64,000 bases of DNA, taken from G963665495 sp963667575. Lineage in GTDB: Bacteria; Desulfobacterota; Desulfovibrionia; Desulfovibrionales; Desulfovibrionaceae. The notes under the pieces are model-generated. The model was given only the letters and a program-made list of their open reading frames with translations. It did not search any database and was not told the DNA's origin. The stretch covers positions 186,001-250,000 of the forward strand of contig CAXXHY010000015.1 in assembly GCA_963667575.2 (NCBI GenBank), read 5' to 3'. Position 1 is the first letter of the stretch; every line of letters begins with the position of its first letter. Below, piece by piece: positions 8,386-16,858 of this stretch. The position numbers and the translations under genes were made by a program.

Positions 8386-10410
8386 TTACCGGGGACGGCA
8401 GGAGCGTACGCGCCAGACGCCGCCCAAAGCCGGATCATACGATACGGGCTCGAAACAGGGATGGTGAAAGCCGGTGGGCACGGCCAGTTGAAAGGCCAGA
8501 GTCTGCGTTACCGCAAAATCCGCCGCGTACACCCAGGGGGAGGCGGGCGTATGAATCAAATAAGGATCCGGCCGCGAATGCAGGGCCGGGCCGTCAAGAC
8601 GGTCCTCCCCGGCCTTGAGCACGGTGGGAAAGCTGGTATAGCCCCGCGTACGGCAGGCTTTCGAGAGCCGGACTTCCTGGGGGCCGAAGCTGAACCCGGC
8701 TGCGGGAAACAGTTCCAGGTGGATTCTCTTTTCCGGACGCGATGCCCCGTACATGGTGCCGAAATCCAGCCAGTATTTGCTCAACCGCAAAAACCGGACC
8801 GGCAGATAGACATAGACTTCGACCTCGGGAAAGCAGGCATCCGGTGCCGGTTGTTTTCCGCTGAAGACCTCTTGCAGCCAGGCCACGGCCTGGGCTTCGC
8901 CGCCTCTGTCCGCACTGACGGATTCGAAACGGTCCAGTCCGTACGCGGCGAAAAAACGGATCCAGTTGGCAGCCATGACAGGATCGTCGCAAGCCAGAGG
9001 CACGGCCGCCAGCATGCAGTTGCGGACGGTCTGCATACCGCCGTCCAGCAGGGTGAAACAGCCCGTACGGTATTGCAAAAAGTAGCCGTAATCCCACCAG
9101 TTCCAGATCACGGCGTCTTTCCCGGCATTATCCCGAAGGTCCAGGGCGAGGCGGTCCTCTGCCTGCCGCAGAAAAGGCCTTGGAGCCTGTTGCCAGGCGG
9201 ACAGCAGTGATGGAGCAAGCAACAGCGCCGCCAGTGCCATACAGCACCCCTGACGAGAAAAAAACTTCGTACGGCATAACGGCAACGCCGAGATACGCTC
9301 CACAAAACAGCCGCATCCCAGAGCCGCAAGGGGAAAAAACAGCAAAACAAAACGCTGTGCTCCCAGAGCCAGCAGGCCGAACAGAAACAGTGGCATGAAA
9401 AAGACCAACGCAGGGAATTTTTCCCGGCTGGTCCAGGCGGTCCAGAGGATGCCTATCACTCCGGCCACAAGGGCCCACCAGCTGCCGTTGCTGCTCAAAG
9501 CCAGTTCATGAAGACTCAGACCAGTAAGTTCGTCTATGGAACCGGACACCTGCGCCATGGAGCCGGTTTTGAAAATCAGAGGCAGCAGGTCTCGGGCCTG
9601 GGCATAACGCTCCCAAAGCATACCAGCCCCCTGCCCCTGGGACAGGAAATACAGCAGCACACTTCCGGTTCCGACCAGCAGCAGGATTTTCAGAATCCGC
9701 TCCGGCCAGGAAGCCCGAGCATACCCGAAAAGCGCCCAGATCAGGGCGAATCCCAGCCCCAGGGCCGCACCGGGCTTTTGCCACCACCAGTTGAAAAGCA
9801 GCAGAACCACTGCCGCTCCCAGCAGGAAAAGCCAGCGTTGTGCACCCCGTGCCAGTTGATTACGCGCCAGGCACCAGGCCAGCAGCAACAGGAAAACCGG
9901 GTTCAGGCAATCCTTATCCAGGCGCCCCGCAGCTGTTACCTCCAGCCAGTACGGGCCGGACGCAGCCGCCAGCACGGACACGGCAACGCACCAGCCGCCC
10001 CCCAGCATACGCGCCCAGAGCAGCACCGCTGCAATCAGCGCGCAGGAAAGCAACGGCGGCAGATACACTCCCAAAGTCCGCAACGAGCCTCCTGTTGCCT
10101 GGTGCAGCCAGGAAAGCACCCGGGAGAGCAAAGGTGCGGGCAGGGGACGCGGGTAGGCCCGCAAGGGATCCTGCGCCTCGTAGGAGTCCGACAGCAGGTC
10201 CTGGCTCAGCCGCATGAAAAAGTACCCGTCAAAATTGGTCAGCATGGGGATCTGCCCATCGGCGTATTGAAAGGACGGGCTGGCCTGCAACGTACGCAGA
10301 TCCCGGACCGTTTTCCCCAGCACAAGCCCCATGGCGAGCAGCACTATGCAGATCAGGGGCAGCCACTTCGGCAACGCCCCGTTCCCGGATATTTTTCCGG
10401 CTATCCCCAT
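8386..10410 (-). CDS. pglB: PglB/STT3-family oligosaccharyltransferase
   Basis: About 674 residues with a large N-terminal multi-helix membrane half and a soluble periplasmic C-terminal half, the layout of bacterial PglB. Catalytic landmarks are present: an Asp in TNFDGYFFMRL (about 61), a DKD pair in RLDKDCLNP (about 165-167), a SIDE motif matching the TIxE/SVSE loop (about 291-294), and WWDYGY (about 438-443), the sequon-binding WWDYG signature. It should transfer a lipid-linked glycan to Asn of exported proteins. The start at 10410 has AGGGG at good spacing; an in-frame ATG at 10431 is the alternative. It is divergent from the secreted phytase-like gene. No flippase or heptasaccharide cluster is adjacent, although a glycosyltransferase lies at 174-2976. 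The symbol is by homology only. Confidence 0.88.
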   Translation of the reverse strand: MGIAGKISGNGALPKWLPLICIVLLAMGLVLGKTVRDLRTLQASPSFQYADGQIPMLTNFDGYFFMRLSQDLLSDSYEAQDPLRAYPRPLPAPLLSRVLSWLHQATGGSLRTLGVYLPPLLSCALIAAVLLWARMLGGGWCVAVSVLAAASGPYWLEVTAAGRLDKDCLNPVFLLLLAWCLARNQLARGAQRWLFLLGAAVVLLLFNWWWQKPGAALGLGFALIWALFGYARASWPERILKILLLVGTGSVLLYFLSQGQGAGMLWERYAQARDLLPLIFKTGSMAQVSGSIDELTGLSLHELALSSNGSWWALVAGVIGILWTAWTSREKFPALVFFMPLFLFGLLALGAQRFVLLFFPLAALGCGCFVERISALPLCRTKFFSRQGCCMALAALLLAPSLLSAWQQAPRPFLRQAEDRLALDLRDNAGKDAVIWNWWDYGYFLQYRTGCFTLLDGGMQTVRNCMLAAVPLACDDPVMAANWIRFFAAYGLDRFESVSADRGGEAQAVAWLQEVFSGKQPAPDACFPEVEVYVYLPVRFLRLSKYWLDFGTMYGASRPEKRIHLELFPAAGFSFGPQEVRLSKACRTRGYTSFPTVLKAGEDRLDGPALHSRPDPYLIHTPASPWVYAADFAVTQTLAFQLAVPTGFHHPCFEPVSYDPALGGVWRVRSCRPR

Positions 10411-10570
10411 TGTTTTCCCCTGTCCGCCCATTTTATCTTATCCATTGCCACACCCGGCCGGCAGCGCTACACTTGGCCGAAAATTCGTTCATCTATCGAG
10501 GCCTGTAGCGCATACGTCGCGGTTCTGTCATCCGGAACAGCTGGTTGGCCTCGTCTATTTGGAGAAGAAC

Positions 10571-11656
10571 ATGCGTACGCCATTGAACACATTTCTTACT
10601 ATGGCAGGCCTGCTGGTCTGCATCCTGAGTCTGTCTCTCCCGGCGCAGGCCCACCCGCTGCAGTATCTCCAGCTCGCCGGTCCGGCCGCCGACTCCCGTG
10701 CGGAGCTTTCCGGACTCGCCTGGCACGGCGACCAGCTGATCCTGCTGCCGCAGTTTCCGGAACGCTTTCTGGAGCCCAAGGGGCTGGAAAAGAACGCTGT
10801 GGGCCGCATCTTCGCTCTGGACAAAAAGGCTATTGTGGCGGCGCTCCGCAATCCTGACAGCCCTGCTCTGTATCCGACGGGCATCCCCGTATATGGTCCG
10901 CCCCTGCGTACGCTGGCCCCCGGTTCCGAAGGATTCGAGGCCATTGCCATTGACGGAGACGATGCCTGGCTGGCCATTGAAGCCCGTGCATGGGGAGTGA
11001 TGCGCGGCTATATCATCCGTGCGCGTTTCCAGGAGGGCAAAGGGCTTGTACTGCAACCCGAGACCCTGACCAGGGTCGTTCCTCCGGCCAACATCCGCAA
11101 CATGGGCTTCGAAGCCCTGCTGCTGACCCCGGACAAACTGGTGGCCTTTTTTGAAATCAACTCCCCCACAAAAATTAACAAACCTGTGGCCCGGGTCTTC
11201 AGCCGGAATCTCAAACCCCTCGGCTCGATCCCCATGCCGCGTATCGAATACCGGCTCACGGACGCCACAGCCCTGGGCAAAGGGGATTGTTTCTGGGCCA
11301 GCAATTTCTACTGGCGGGGCGAGTACGATCTGCTTCGTCCGGGCACGGATCTCGTTGCCCGCCGTTTCGGGCAGCATTCTATTGATCCGGCGCACATGAA
11401 CCTGGAACGACTGCTCTGCCTGCGCTATTCCGCGAACAAAATAGAACTATCGGATACACCACCAGTAATCATCGGCAATGGAATCATACCACGCAACTGG
11501 GAAGGTATTGCCCGGCTGCAGGAACCACAGATGGAGAACATCTCCGGCAGCGCAATCAACGGCCTGCTGCTGGCCACTGACAAATATCCAGTCACTCTGC
11601 TGGCTTTTGTTCCACTTGATCCGGTTGGCGCTGACTGTACTGGTGAACTAAAATAA
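10571..11656 (+). CDS. Secreted esterase-like/phytase-like beta-propeller protein
   Basis: 361 residues from the ATG at 10571, preceded by GGAGAAGAAC. A clear signal peptide ends near AQAHP (about residue 27), so the protein is exported. The body has repeated strands such as LSGLAWHGDQLILLPQ, GRIFALDK, GFEAIAIDGDDAWLAIEA and WEGIARL, a pattern I associate with the esterase-like domain of phytase-type beta-propellers. The match is by pattern, and the true substrate could be unrelated to phytate. It stands alone as a transcription unit with a weak hairpin (CAGAC/GTCTG, 11674-11687) after the stop. Confidence 0.55.
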   Translation: MRTPLNTFLTMAGLLVCILSLSLPAQAHPLQYLQLAGPAADSRAELSGLAWHGDQLILLPQFPERFLEPKGLEKNAVGRIFALDKKAIVAALRNPDSPALYPTGIPVYGPPLRTLAPGSEGFEAIAIDGDDAWLAIEARAWGVMRGYIIRARFQEGKGLVLQPETLTRVVPPANIRNMGFEALLLTPDKLVAFFEINSPTKINKPVARVFSRNLKPLGSIPMPRIEYRLTDATALGKGDCFWASNFYWRGEYDLLRPGTDLVARRFGQHSIDPAHMNLERLLCLRYSANKIELSDTPPVIIGNGIIPRNWEGIARLQEPQMENISGSAINGLLLATDKYPVTLLAFVPLDPVGADCTGELK

Positions 11657-11825
11657 GTACACCCCTTGCTCATCAGACCCCGGTCTGTTATTTATTGTGA
11701 TCTGTTTTGTGAAAATGAGAGTGATGAACTATTTTGATATGAGCTTGCTTTTTTTTCCTAAATGGGCCAACAATCTAAAGTATACTTTCATCGCAAGTTA
11801 CATTTACAAGTAAGGAGCAGCACAC

Positions 11826-12215
11826 ATGGGTAAAAAACTCCTCATTGTTGAAGATGAGCTTCATATTCGCACGCTCCTGGAGCAGGCTCTGGAGGACCTT
11901 GAGGACGACTTCGACGTCGAAGTGCTTTCTGCTGCAGACGGAGAGGAAGGCCTGGCAATGATCCGCGAACACAGACCTCAGGCAGTGTTTCTTGACATCA
12001 TGATGCCCAAGAAAAACGGCTATGAAGTTTGCAGATCCGTCAAAGAGGATCCGGAACTGAAAGACACCATCATTGTCCTGCTGACCGCCAAGGGACAGGA
12101 AGCCGATAGAAAAAAGGGACTGGAACTCGGAGCCTATGATTACATGACCAAGCCCTTTGATCCGGACGAAGTCGTTGACTTGGCCAAAGAACTGTTGAAA
12201 GTAGAAGAAAACTGA
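11826..12215 (+). CDS. Stand-alone response regulator (receiver domain only)
   Basis: 129 residues consisting of one CheY-like receiver. The acidic pair is in VEDE (about 9-12), the phospho-acceptor Asp57 in FLDIMMPKKNG, the conserved Thr87 in LLTAKG and Lys109 in MTKPFDP. There is no output domain, so it acts through protein contacts or by relaying phosphate. A good ribosome-binding site (AAGGAG) precedes the ATG. No kinase is adjacent, but several hybrid kinases and an Hpt domain lie elsewhere in the window. It is monocistronic, ending in a strong terminator. Confidence 0.92.
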   Translation: MGKKLLIVEDELHIRTLLEQALEDLEDDFDVEVLSAADGEEGLAMIREHRPQAVFLDIMMPKKNGYEVCRSVKEDPELKDTIIVLLTAKGQEADRKKGLELGAYDYMTKPFDPDEVVDLAKELLKVEEN

Positions 12216-12253
12216 CCGCCCGGCCACGGACAATTCATTTTTACGATAACTCA

Positions 12254-12289
12254 GGAAGCCGTGCCGGTTCCGGCACGGTTCCTTTTTTT
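12254..12289 (+). terminator. Rho-independent terminator after the response regulator
   Basis: GGAA-GCCGTGCCGG pairs with CCGGCACGG-TTCC and is followed by seven T. Confidence 0.88.
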
Positions 12290-12356
12290 CAGCCTGTTTT
12301 GCGGGTTTTTCGCCCCACCTATCAATATTTTTTCACAGTTACGTTGGTTCCGCGCC

Positions 12357-12385
12357 TTGACAGAGCGCTTTCCCGTTGCTACCCA
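12357..12385 (+). promoter_or_regulatory. Candidate promoter of the hrcA-grpE-dnaK operon
   Basis: A consensus -35 TTGACA is followed after 17 bp by TACCCA, directly abutting the CIRCE operator. The -10 is poor; the same bases (CTTGACA and CCCAT) also resemble a heat-shock sigma32 promoter with a long spacer. The position makes a promoter here likely, but the sigma factor is uncertain. Confidence 0.5.
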
Positions 12386-12387
12386 TT

Positions 12388-12414
12388 TTAGCACTCTTCC
12401 CTAGGGAGTGCCAA
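12388..12414 (+). promoter_or_regulatory. CIRCE operator (HrcA binding site)
   Basis: TTAGCACTC-N9-GAGTGCCAA matches the CIRCE consensus TTAGCACTC-N9-GAGTGCTAA with one mismatch and the exact 9-bp spacer. It lies 13 bp before the hrcA start codon, so HrcA should repress its own operon. Confidence 0.95.
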
Positions 12415-12427
12415 TGAGGGTGTTAGT

Positions 12428-13468
12428 ATGACCAATCTCCTTGATCGTGAAATTCAGGTCCTCAAAGTAATTATTGAGGATTACATTGAACATGCCCAGC
12501 CCGTGGGTTCGCGTACTGTTTCCAAACAGTCTTCGCTGAAATTGTCCGCGGCCAGCATGCGCAATGTCATGGCTGATCTGACGGACAAAGGATACCTGGA
12601 GCAGCCGCATACATCCGCAGGGCGGGTGCCCACGGCGCTTGCTTTCCGGCACTATCTGGACACCAATCTCGAAACCAGCCCCATCAGCCAAGAGGAAAAA
12701 CAGCGTATCAATGCTACGCTGGAGAACGCTGGACTCGAACTGCACGACATTCTCAACCAGGCTTCCAGGCTCGTGTCCTCCTATTCGCATCAGGTGGGCA
12801 TGGTGCTGGCCCCCAACCAGGAAGACGTACGCTGGCGGGAAATCGGCTTCATCCTTGTAAAATCCGGACGCCCGTCCATGATCATGACCGTTCTGATACT
12901 GGACGGAGGCATGGTGCAAAACCGGCTGGTGGAGTTCGAAGAAGAGATCAGCTCGGACGAACTGATCAAATTCAGCAATTATCTCAATGAAAATTTCCAG
13001 GGTATGCTGCTTTCCGAGGTCCGTTACCGGATCCTGCTGGATCTGGAAGATGAAAAAGACCGTCTGGAGCAGCTCTACCGAAGCGCCCTCAATCTGGCCA
13101 GGTCCACTTTTGAAAAATCCGAGGAACGACGTCTGTTCGTGGACGGCACCCTGCATATTCTTGAAGCCGCAGGGCAAAACCAGTTCACGAAAATGCGGGA
13201 CATCCTGCTGCTCATCGAAGAACGTTCGCGACTGCTGGAGCTTCTGGACCAGACCATCATGGAACAGGGCGTACGCATTATTCTGGGAGACGAATCAGAT
13301 GTGGAGTCACTGGAACAATGCGGCGTTATTTCCTCGAGCTATGGTCCCAACTCGCCTCTGGGCGTGGTCAGTGTCATTGGACCCATCCGGATGAATTACG
13401 CAAAAGTGGTTCCGGTGGTTGACTATATCTCAAAAAAACTTACTGATCTGTTAAAAAATCGTTTCTAA
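12428..13468 (+). CDS. hrcA: Heat-inducible transcription repressor HrcA
   Basis: 346 residues, the usual length for HrcA. The N-terminal winged helix-turn-helix (about 1-80) contains the conserved stretches IEHAQPVGSRTVSK, AASMRNVMADL and PHTSAGRVPTALAFRHYLD. The rest is the GAF-like dimerisation domain, and the C-terminus retains LGVVSVIGPIRMNYAKVVPVVDYI. The protein binds CIRCE and is assisted by GroEL in many bacteria. It is the first gene of an hrcA-grpE-dnaK operon and sits directly behind a CIRCE element. A GAGGGTG ribosome-binding site precedes the ATG. Confidence 0.96.
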   Translation: MTNLLDREIQVLKVIIEDYIEHAQPVGSRTVSKQSSLKLSAASMRNVMADLTDKGYLEQPHTSAGRVPTALAFRHYLDTNLETSPISQEEKQRINATLENAGLELHDILNQASRLVSSYSHQVGMVLAPNQEDVRWREIGFILVKSGRPSMIMTVLILDGGMVQNRLVEFEEEISSDELIKFSNYLNENFQGMLLSEVRYRILLDLEDEKDRLEQLYRSALNLARSTFEKSEERRLFVDGTLHILEAAGQNQFTKMRDILLLIEERSRLLELLDQTIMEQGVRIILGDESDVESLEQCGVISSSYGPNSPLGVVSVIGPIRMNYAKVVPVVDYISKKLTDLLKNRF

Positions 13469-13678
13469 TTTTTTTCTACCTCATCCAGGCTCATTCTCAT
13501 GGCGGGCGATGATGTACGCACATCGCGCCCTCGTTCATGACGCGCCTGATTCCGGATGAGGGCCGGCGGCACGCCGGATCCGGGAAGCGTTGCCGCAGGG
13601 CGAATGCCCGGAATATATGAAAGGACAATTTGCCGGCGCAGAACCGGCAACGACATCAACTTTTTGAGGAGGCTTTCA
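13469..13678 (+). other. Structured hrcA-grpE intergenic spacer
   Basis: This 210-bp spacer within the heat-shock operon carries several inverted repeats: a GGGCGATG/CATCGCGCCC hairpin near 13504-13531 and a perfect TTGCCGG/CCGGCAA hairpin at 13630-13650. None ends in a clean T-run, so they look more like mRNA processing or stability elements than terminators. A good AGGAGG then precedes grpE. Confidence 0.5.
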
Positions 13679-14242
13679 ATGTCGGAAAAACAATCCGAAA
13701 CAGGCCAGGTGGAAACGCCCTCTGAAGGCGCGGACGCATCCCCGGCTACGGAGCTGACGCTCACAGATGAAGAGCTGGTGGCTCTTTGCAAGGAACGGGT
13801 TTGCGCGACGTGCAACGAAAAGGAACAGGCCGACGACGAACGGCTGCGTTCCCTGGCCGAAATGGACAATTTCAAAAAGCGGCTCATGCGCGAACAGGAA
13901 GATTTTCGCAAATACGCCGCCGAAAGCGTTCTCGCTGACCTGCTGCCGACTCTGGACAATCTGGATCTCGCTCTTGAGCACGGCCGCAAGGTGGAAGCCT
14001 GCAAAGACGTGGTCATGGGAGTGGACATGACGCGCAAAATGTTTCTTGACGCACTCAAGCAGCACGGTCTGGAAGCCATCGGCTCAGCAGGCGAGGAATT
14101 CAATCCGGAATTTCACGAAGCCGTGGGAGAGGAAAGCACCTCCGACATGGCTCCGGGTCATGTTTTCTCTTTATTGCAAAGGGGATACAAACTCAGAGAG
14201 CGGCTGCTGCGGCCCGCAAAAGTGGTCGTCAGCAAGTCCTGA
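13679..14242 (+). CDS. grpE: Nucleotide exchange factor GrpE
   Basis: 187 residues. The acidic, Ser/Thr-rich N-terminal arm is followed by the long coiled coil (AEMDNFKKRLMREQEDFRKYA is typical) and the C-terminal beta domain with FNPEFHEAV and LQRGYKLRERLLRPAKVVV. GrpE drives ADP release from DnaK. Start at 13679 because TTTTTGAGGAGG lies just upstream and the protein then begins MSEKQS; a longer reading to 13556 would add an unlike extension. It lies between hrcA and dnaK. Confidence 0.96.
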   Translation: MSEKQSETGQVETPSEGADASPATELTLTDEELVALCKERVCATCNEKEQADDERLRSLAEMDNFKKRLMREQEDFRKYAAESVLADLLPTLDNLDLALEHGRKVEACKDVVMGVDMTRKMFLDALKQHGLEAIGSAGEEFNPEFHEAVGEESTSDMAPGHVFSLLQRGYKLRERLLRPAKVVVSKS

Positions 14243-14344
14243 CTGAAAAAAAATTGCTATGACCCCCTAGACTATCTGTAAATCTTACTTAATCTCATTG
14301 CATATTTCTGCCAAAGTTAAAAAGGAACCAGGAGGCTTGTTCAA

Positions 14345-16278
14345 ATGGGTAAAATTATCGGCATCGACCTGGGCACGACCAACTCGTGCGTCTATGTCAT
14401 GGAGGGCAAAGACGCCAAGTGCATCACGAATCCCGAAGGCGGACGTACGACCCCTTCCATCGTCGCCTTTACAGATAAAGAACGCCACGTTGGAGAAATC
14501 GCCAAGCGTCAGGCCGTCACCAATCCGGAAAGAACCATTTTCGCCATCAAACGCTTGATGGGCAGAACCGTGGATTCCAAAGAAGTCAGCAGCTGGAAAG
14601 GCCACTGCCCCTACAAAATCGTAGCCGGCACCAACAACGACGCCTACGTCGAAGTTGAGTCCAAAAAATACAGCCCGCCGGAAATTTCGGCAATGATCCT
14701 GCAGCAGCTTAAAAAAGATGCTGAAACCTACCTCGGCGAAACCGTCACCGAAGCCGTCATCACGGTTCCCGCCTACTTCAACGACTCCCAGCGCCAGTCC
14801 ACCAAGGACGCCGGTCGCATCGCCGGTCTGGAAGTAAAACGGATCATCAACGAGCCCACGGCCGCTTCCCTGGCTTACGGCTTCGACAAGAAGGCCAACG
14901 AAAAGATCGCCGTATTCGACCTGGGCGGCGGTACTTTTGATATTTCCATTCTCGAAGTAGGCGACAACGTCGTCGAAGTACGCGCCACCAACGGCGATAC
15001 GTTCCTGGGTGGTGAGGATTTCGACCACCAGATCATCAACTACCTTGTCGACGAGTTCAAGAAGGACAACGGCATTGATCTCGGAAAGGACCGCATGGCT
15101 CTGCAGCGTTTGAAAGAAGCCGCTGAAAAAGCCAAGAAGGAACTCTCCTCCTCCATGGAAACCGAGGTCAACCTGCCCTTCATCACCGCTGACCAGAACG
15201 GTCCCAAGCACCTTCTGATCAAGCTCTCCAGAGGCAAACTCGAAGCCCTGGTCAAAGACCTCATCGACCGTACCACCGAACCCTGCCGCAAAGCCCTGGC
15301 CGACGCAGGCCTCAGCGCTTCCGAGATCGACGAGGTCATCCTCGTGGGCGGCATGACCCGTATGCCCCGGGTGCAGGAAAAGGTTAAGGAAATTTTCGGT
15401 AAGGAACCCAACCGCAGCGTGAACCCCGATGAAGTCGTCGCCATGGGCGCAGCCATTCAGGGCGGCATCCTTGCCGGCGATGTCAAGGACGTGCTGCTGC
15501 TCGACGTCACGCCTCTGTCCCTGGGCATTGAAACCCTGGGCAGCGTGTTCACCAAGCTCATCGACCGCAACACCACCATCCCGACCCGCAAGAGCCAGGT
15601 GTTCACCACCGCCGCGGACAACCAGCCTTCGGTATCCATCCACGTACTGCAGGGCGAACGCCCCATGGCCACGGACAACATGACTCTGGGCCGTTTCGAA
15701 CTGACCGGAATTCCGCCGGCACCCCGTGGCGTACCTCAGGTTGAAGTCACTTTCGACATCGACGCCAACGGCATCGTGAACGTTTCCGCCAAGGATCTGG
15801 GCACCGGCAAGGAACAGTCCATCCGCATCACCGCTTCCAGCGGTTTGTCCGAGGATGAAGTGCAGCGCCTGGTCAAGGAAGCCGAATCCCACGCCGATGA
15901 AGACCAAAAGAAGCAGGAGCTGATCGAAAGCCCGCAACCAGGCCGATACGCTCATCTACACCACGGAAAAAATCCATCCGCGATCTTGGCGATAAGCTGG
16001 ATGCCGGTCTCAAGGCAGACATCGACACCAAGACGGAAGCCTTGAAAAAGGTCATGGAAAGCGACAGCCCCGAGGACATCAAGAAAGCCACCGAAGACCT
16101 GGCCCAGTCCGCCCACAAGCTCGCTGAGCAGCTGTATGCCCAGAAAGCCGACGGCGCCGGACAGCCCGGCCCCGACATGGGAGCTGGAGCTCCTGGTCCG
16201 GATGCCGGTGCGCAGGGAGCTCAGGGCCCCAAAGACGATGATGATGTGGTCGACGCTGACTACACCGAAGTAAAATAA
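14345..16278 (+). CDS. dnaK: Chaperone DnaK (Hsp70), two apparent frameshifts
   Basis: Starts MGKIIGIDLGTTNS with the phosphate-1 ATPase motif, followed by the other Hsp70 ATPase signatures (VFDLGGGTFDISIL; VILVGGMTRMPRVQ), the substrate domain and an EEVD-free bacterial tail rich in Gly/Pro/Asp ending DDDVVDADYTEVK. The frame is broken twice: an extra A near 15927-15929 and an extra A in the A6 run at 15967-15972. Removing both gives exactly 644 codons (643 residues, normal DnaK length) and restores the missing ARNQADTLIYTTEKSIRDL stretch. Because dnaK is a core gene I treat these as sequence errors. It ends the hrcA-grpE-dnaK operon; dnaJ is not in the window. Confidence 0.95.
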
Positions 16279-16309
16279 GCAGCCTGTTTACCCTGTCGAA
16301 ACAAGCCGG

Positions 16310-16348
16310 ACGGCGCGGAATCCACTGGATTCCGCGCCGTTTTTTTTC
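16310..16348 (+). terminator. Terminator of the hrcA-grpE-dnaK operon
   Basis: Long stem ACGGCGCGGAATCCA / GATTCCGCGCCGT with a short loop and eight T. Confidence 0.92.
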
Positions 16349-16363
16349 GCATTTTTCGGACAA

Positions 16364-16397
16364 AAAAATAGGGCCGGGTGGAGCAGACCCGGCCCTA
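16364..16397 (-). terminator. Minus-strand terminator-like hairpin without an obvious gene
   Basis: AGGGCCGGGT (16370-16379) pairs with ACCCGGCCCT (16387-16396). Only on the minus strand is the stem followed by a T-run (seven T). No minus-strand gene is seen upstream of it, so it could end an unannotated small RNA, or serve as a reinforcing stem behind the dnaK terminator. Confidence 0.55.
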
Positions 16398-16858
16398 AAG
16401 CAGTTTGGTATGAAACAATCGGGGGGAATGTTTCGTGCTGTTGAAAAAAAATATACAGATGAAAAGTTGCCGATTTCTTACCTGAACATTACCGATTTGC
16501 AAGATTTGCCACATTTATTGCATCGGCAGCATAATTTTAAACACTTAAAGACCTAATAGAACTTTAAGCAGCAATAAAAAATATGCCATAACCAAATCAA
16601 AGCCATGTAACGCATCTCAATAAAGAGCTACACCAGATATATTACTTTACGTTGCAGTGTAAAGTTATCCATTTTATTCATTAAAGGCTCATTCTTCCTT
16701 ACAATCATCCAGACATAATATCAAATTGTATTCGTTTCTATATATTACACATTGACCAGACTGAAATTTGATGCGCTTTCTTTTTATTTGTTTTTACGAT
16801 ACATAACCATAAAACTTTAAATATCTGCAAAAAATCACTCCTGGAGATGATGCCCGAA
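16398..16858. other. AT-rich intergenic region upstream of the beta-helix gene
   Basis: About 460 bp of markedly AT-rich DNA with no open frame of note and no clear RNA gene. It must carry the promoter of the gene at 16859, and possibly a minus-strand transcript ending at the hairpin at 16364-16397. The base composition contrasts sharply with the flanking genes. Confidence 0.5.

Noticed and set aside
14285..15955. 556-codon minus-strand frame across dnaK
   Set aside because: Antisense shadow of dnaK; typical of Hsp70 genes and not a real protein.
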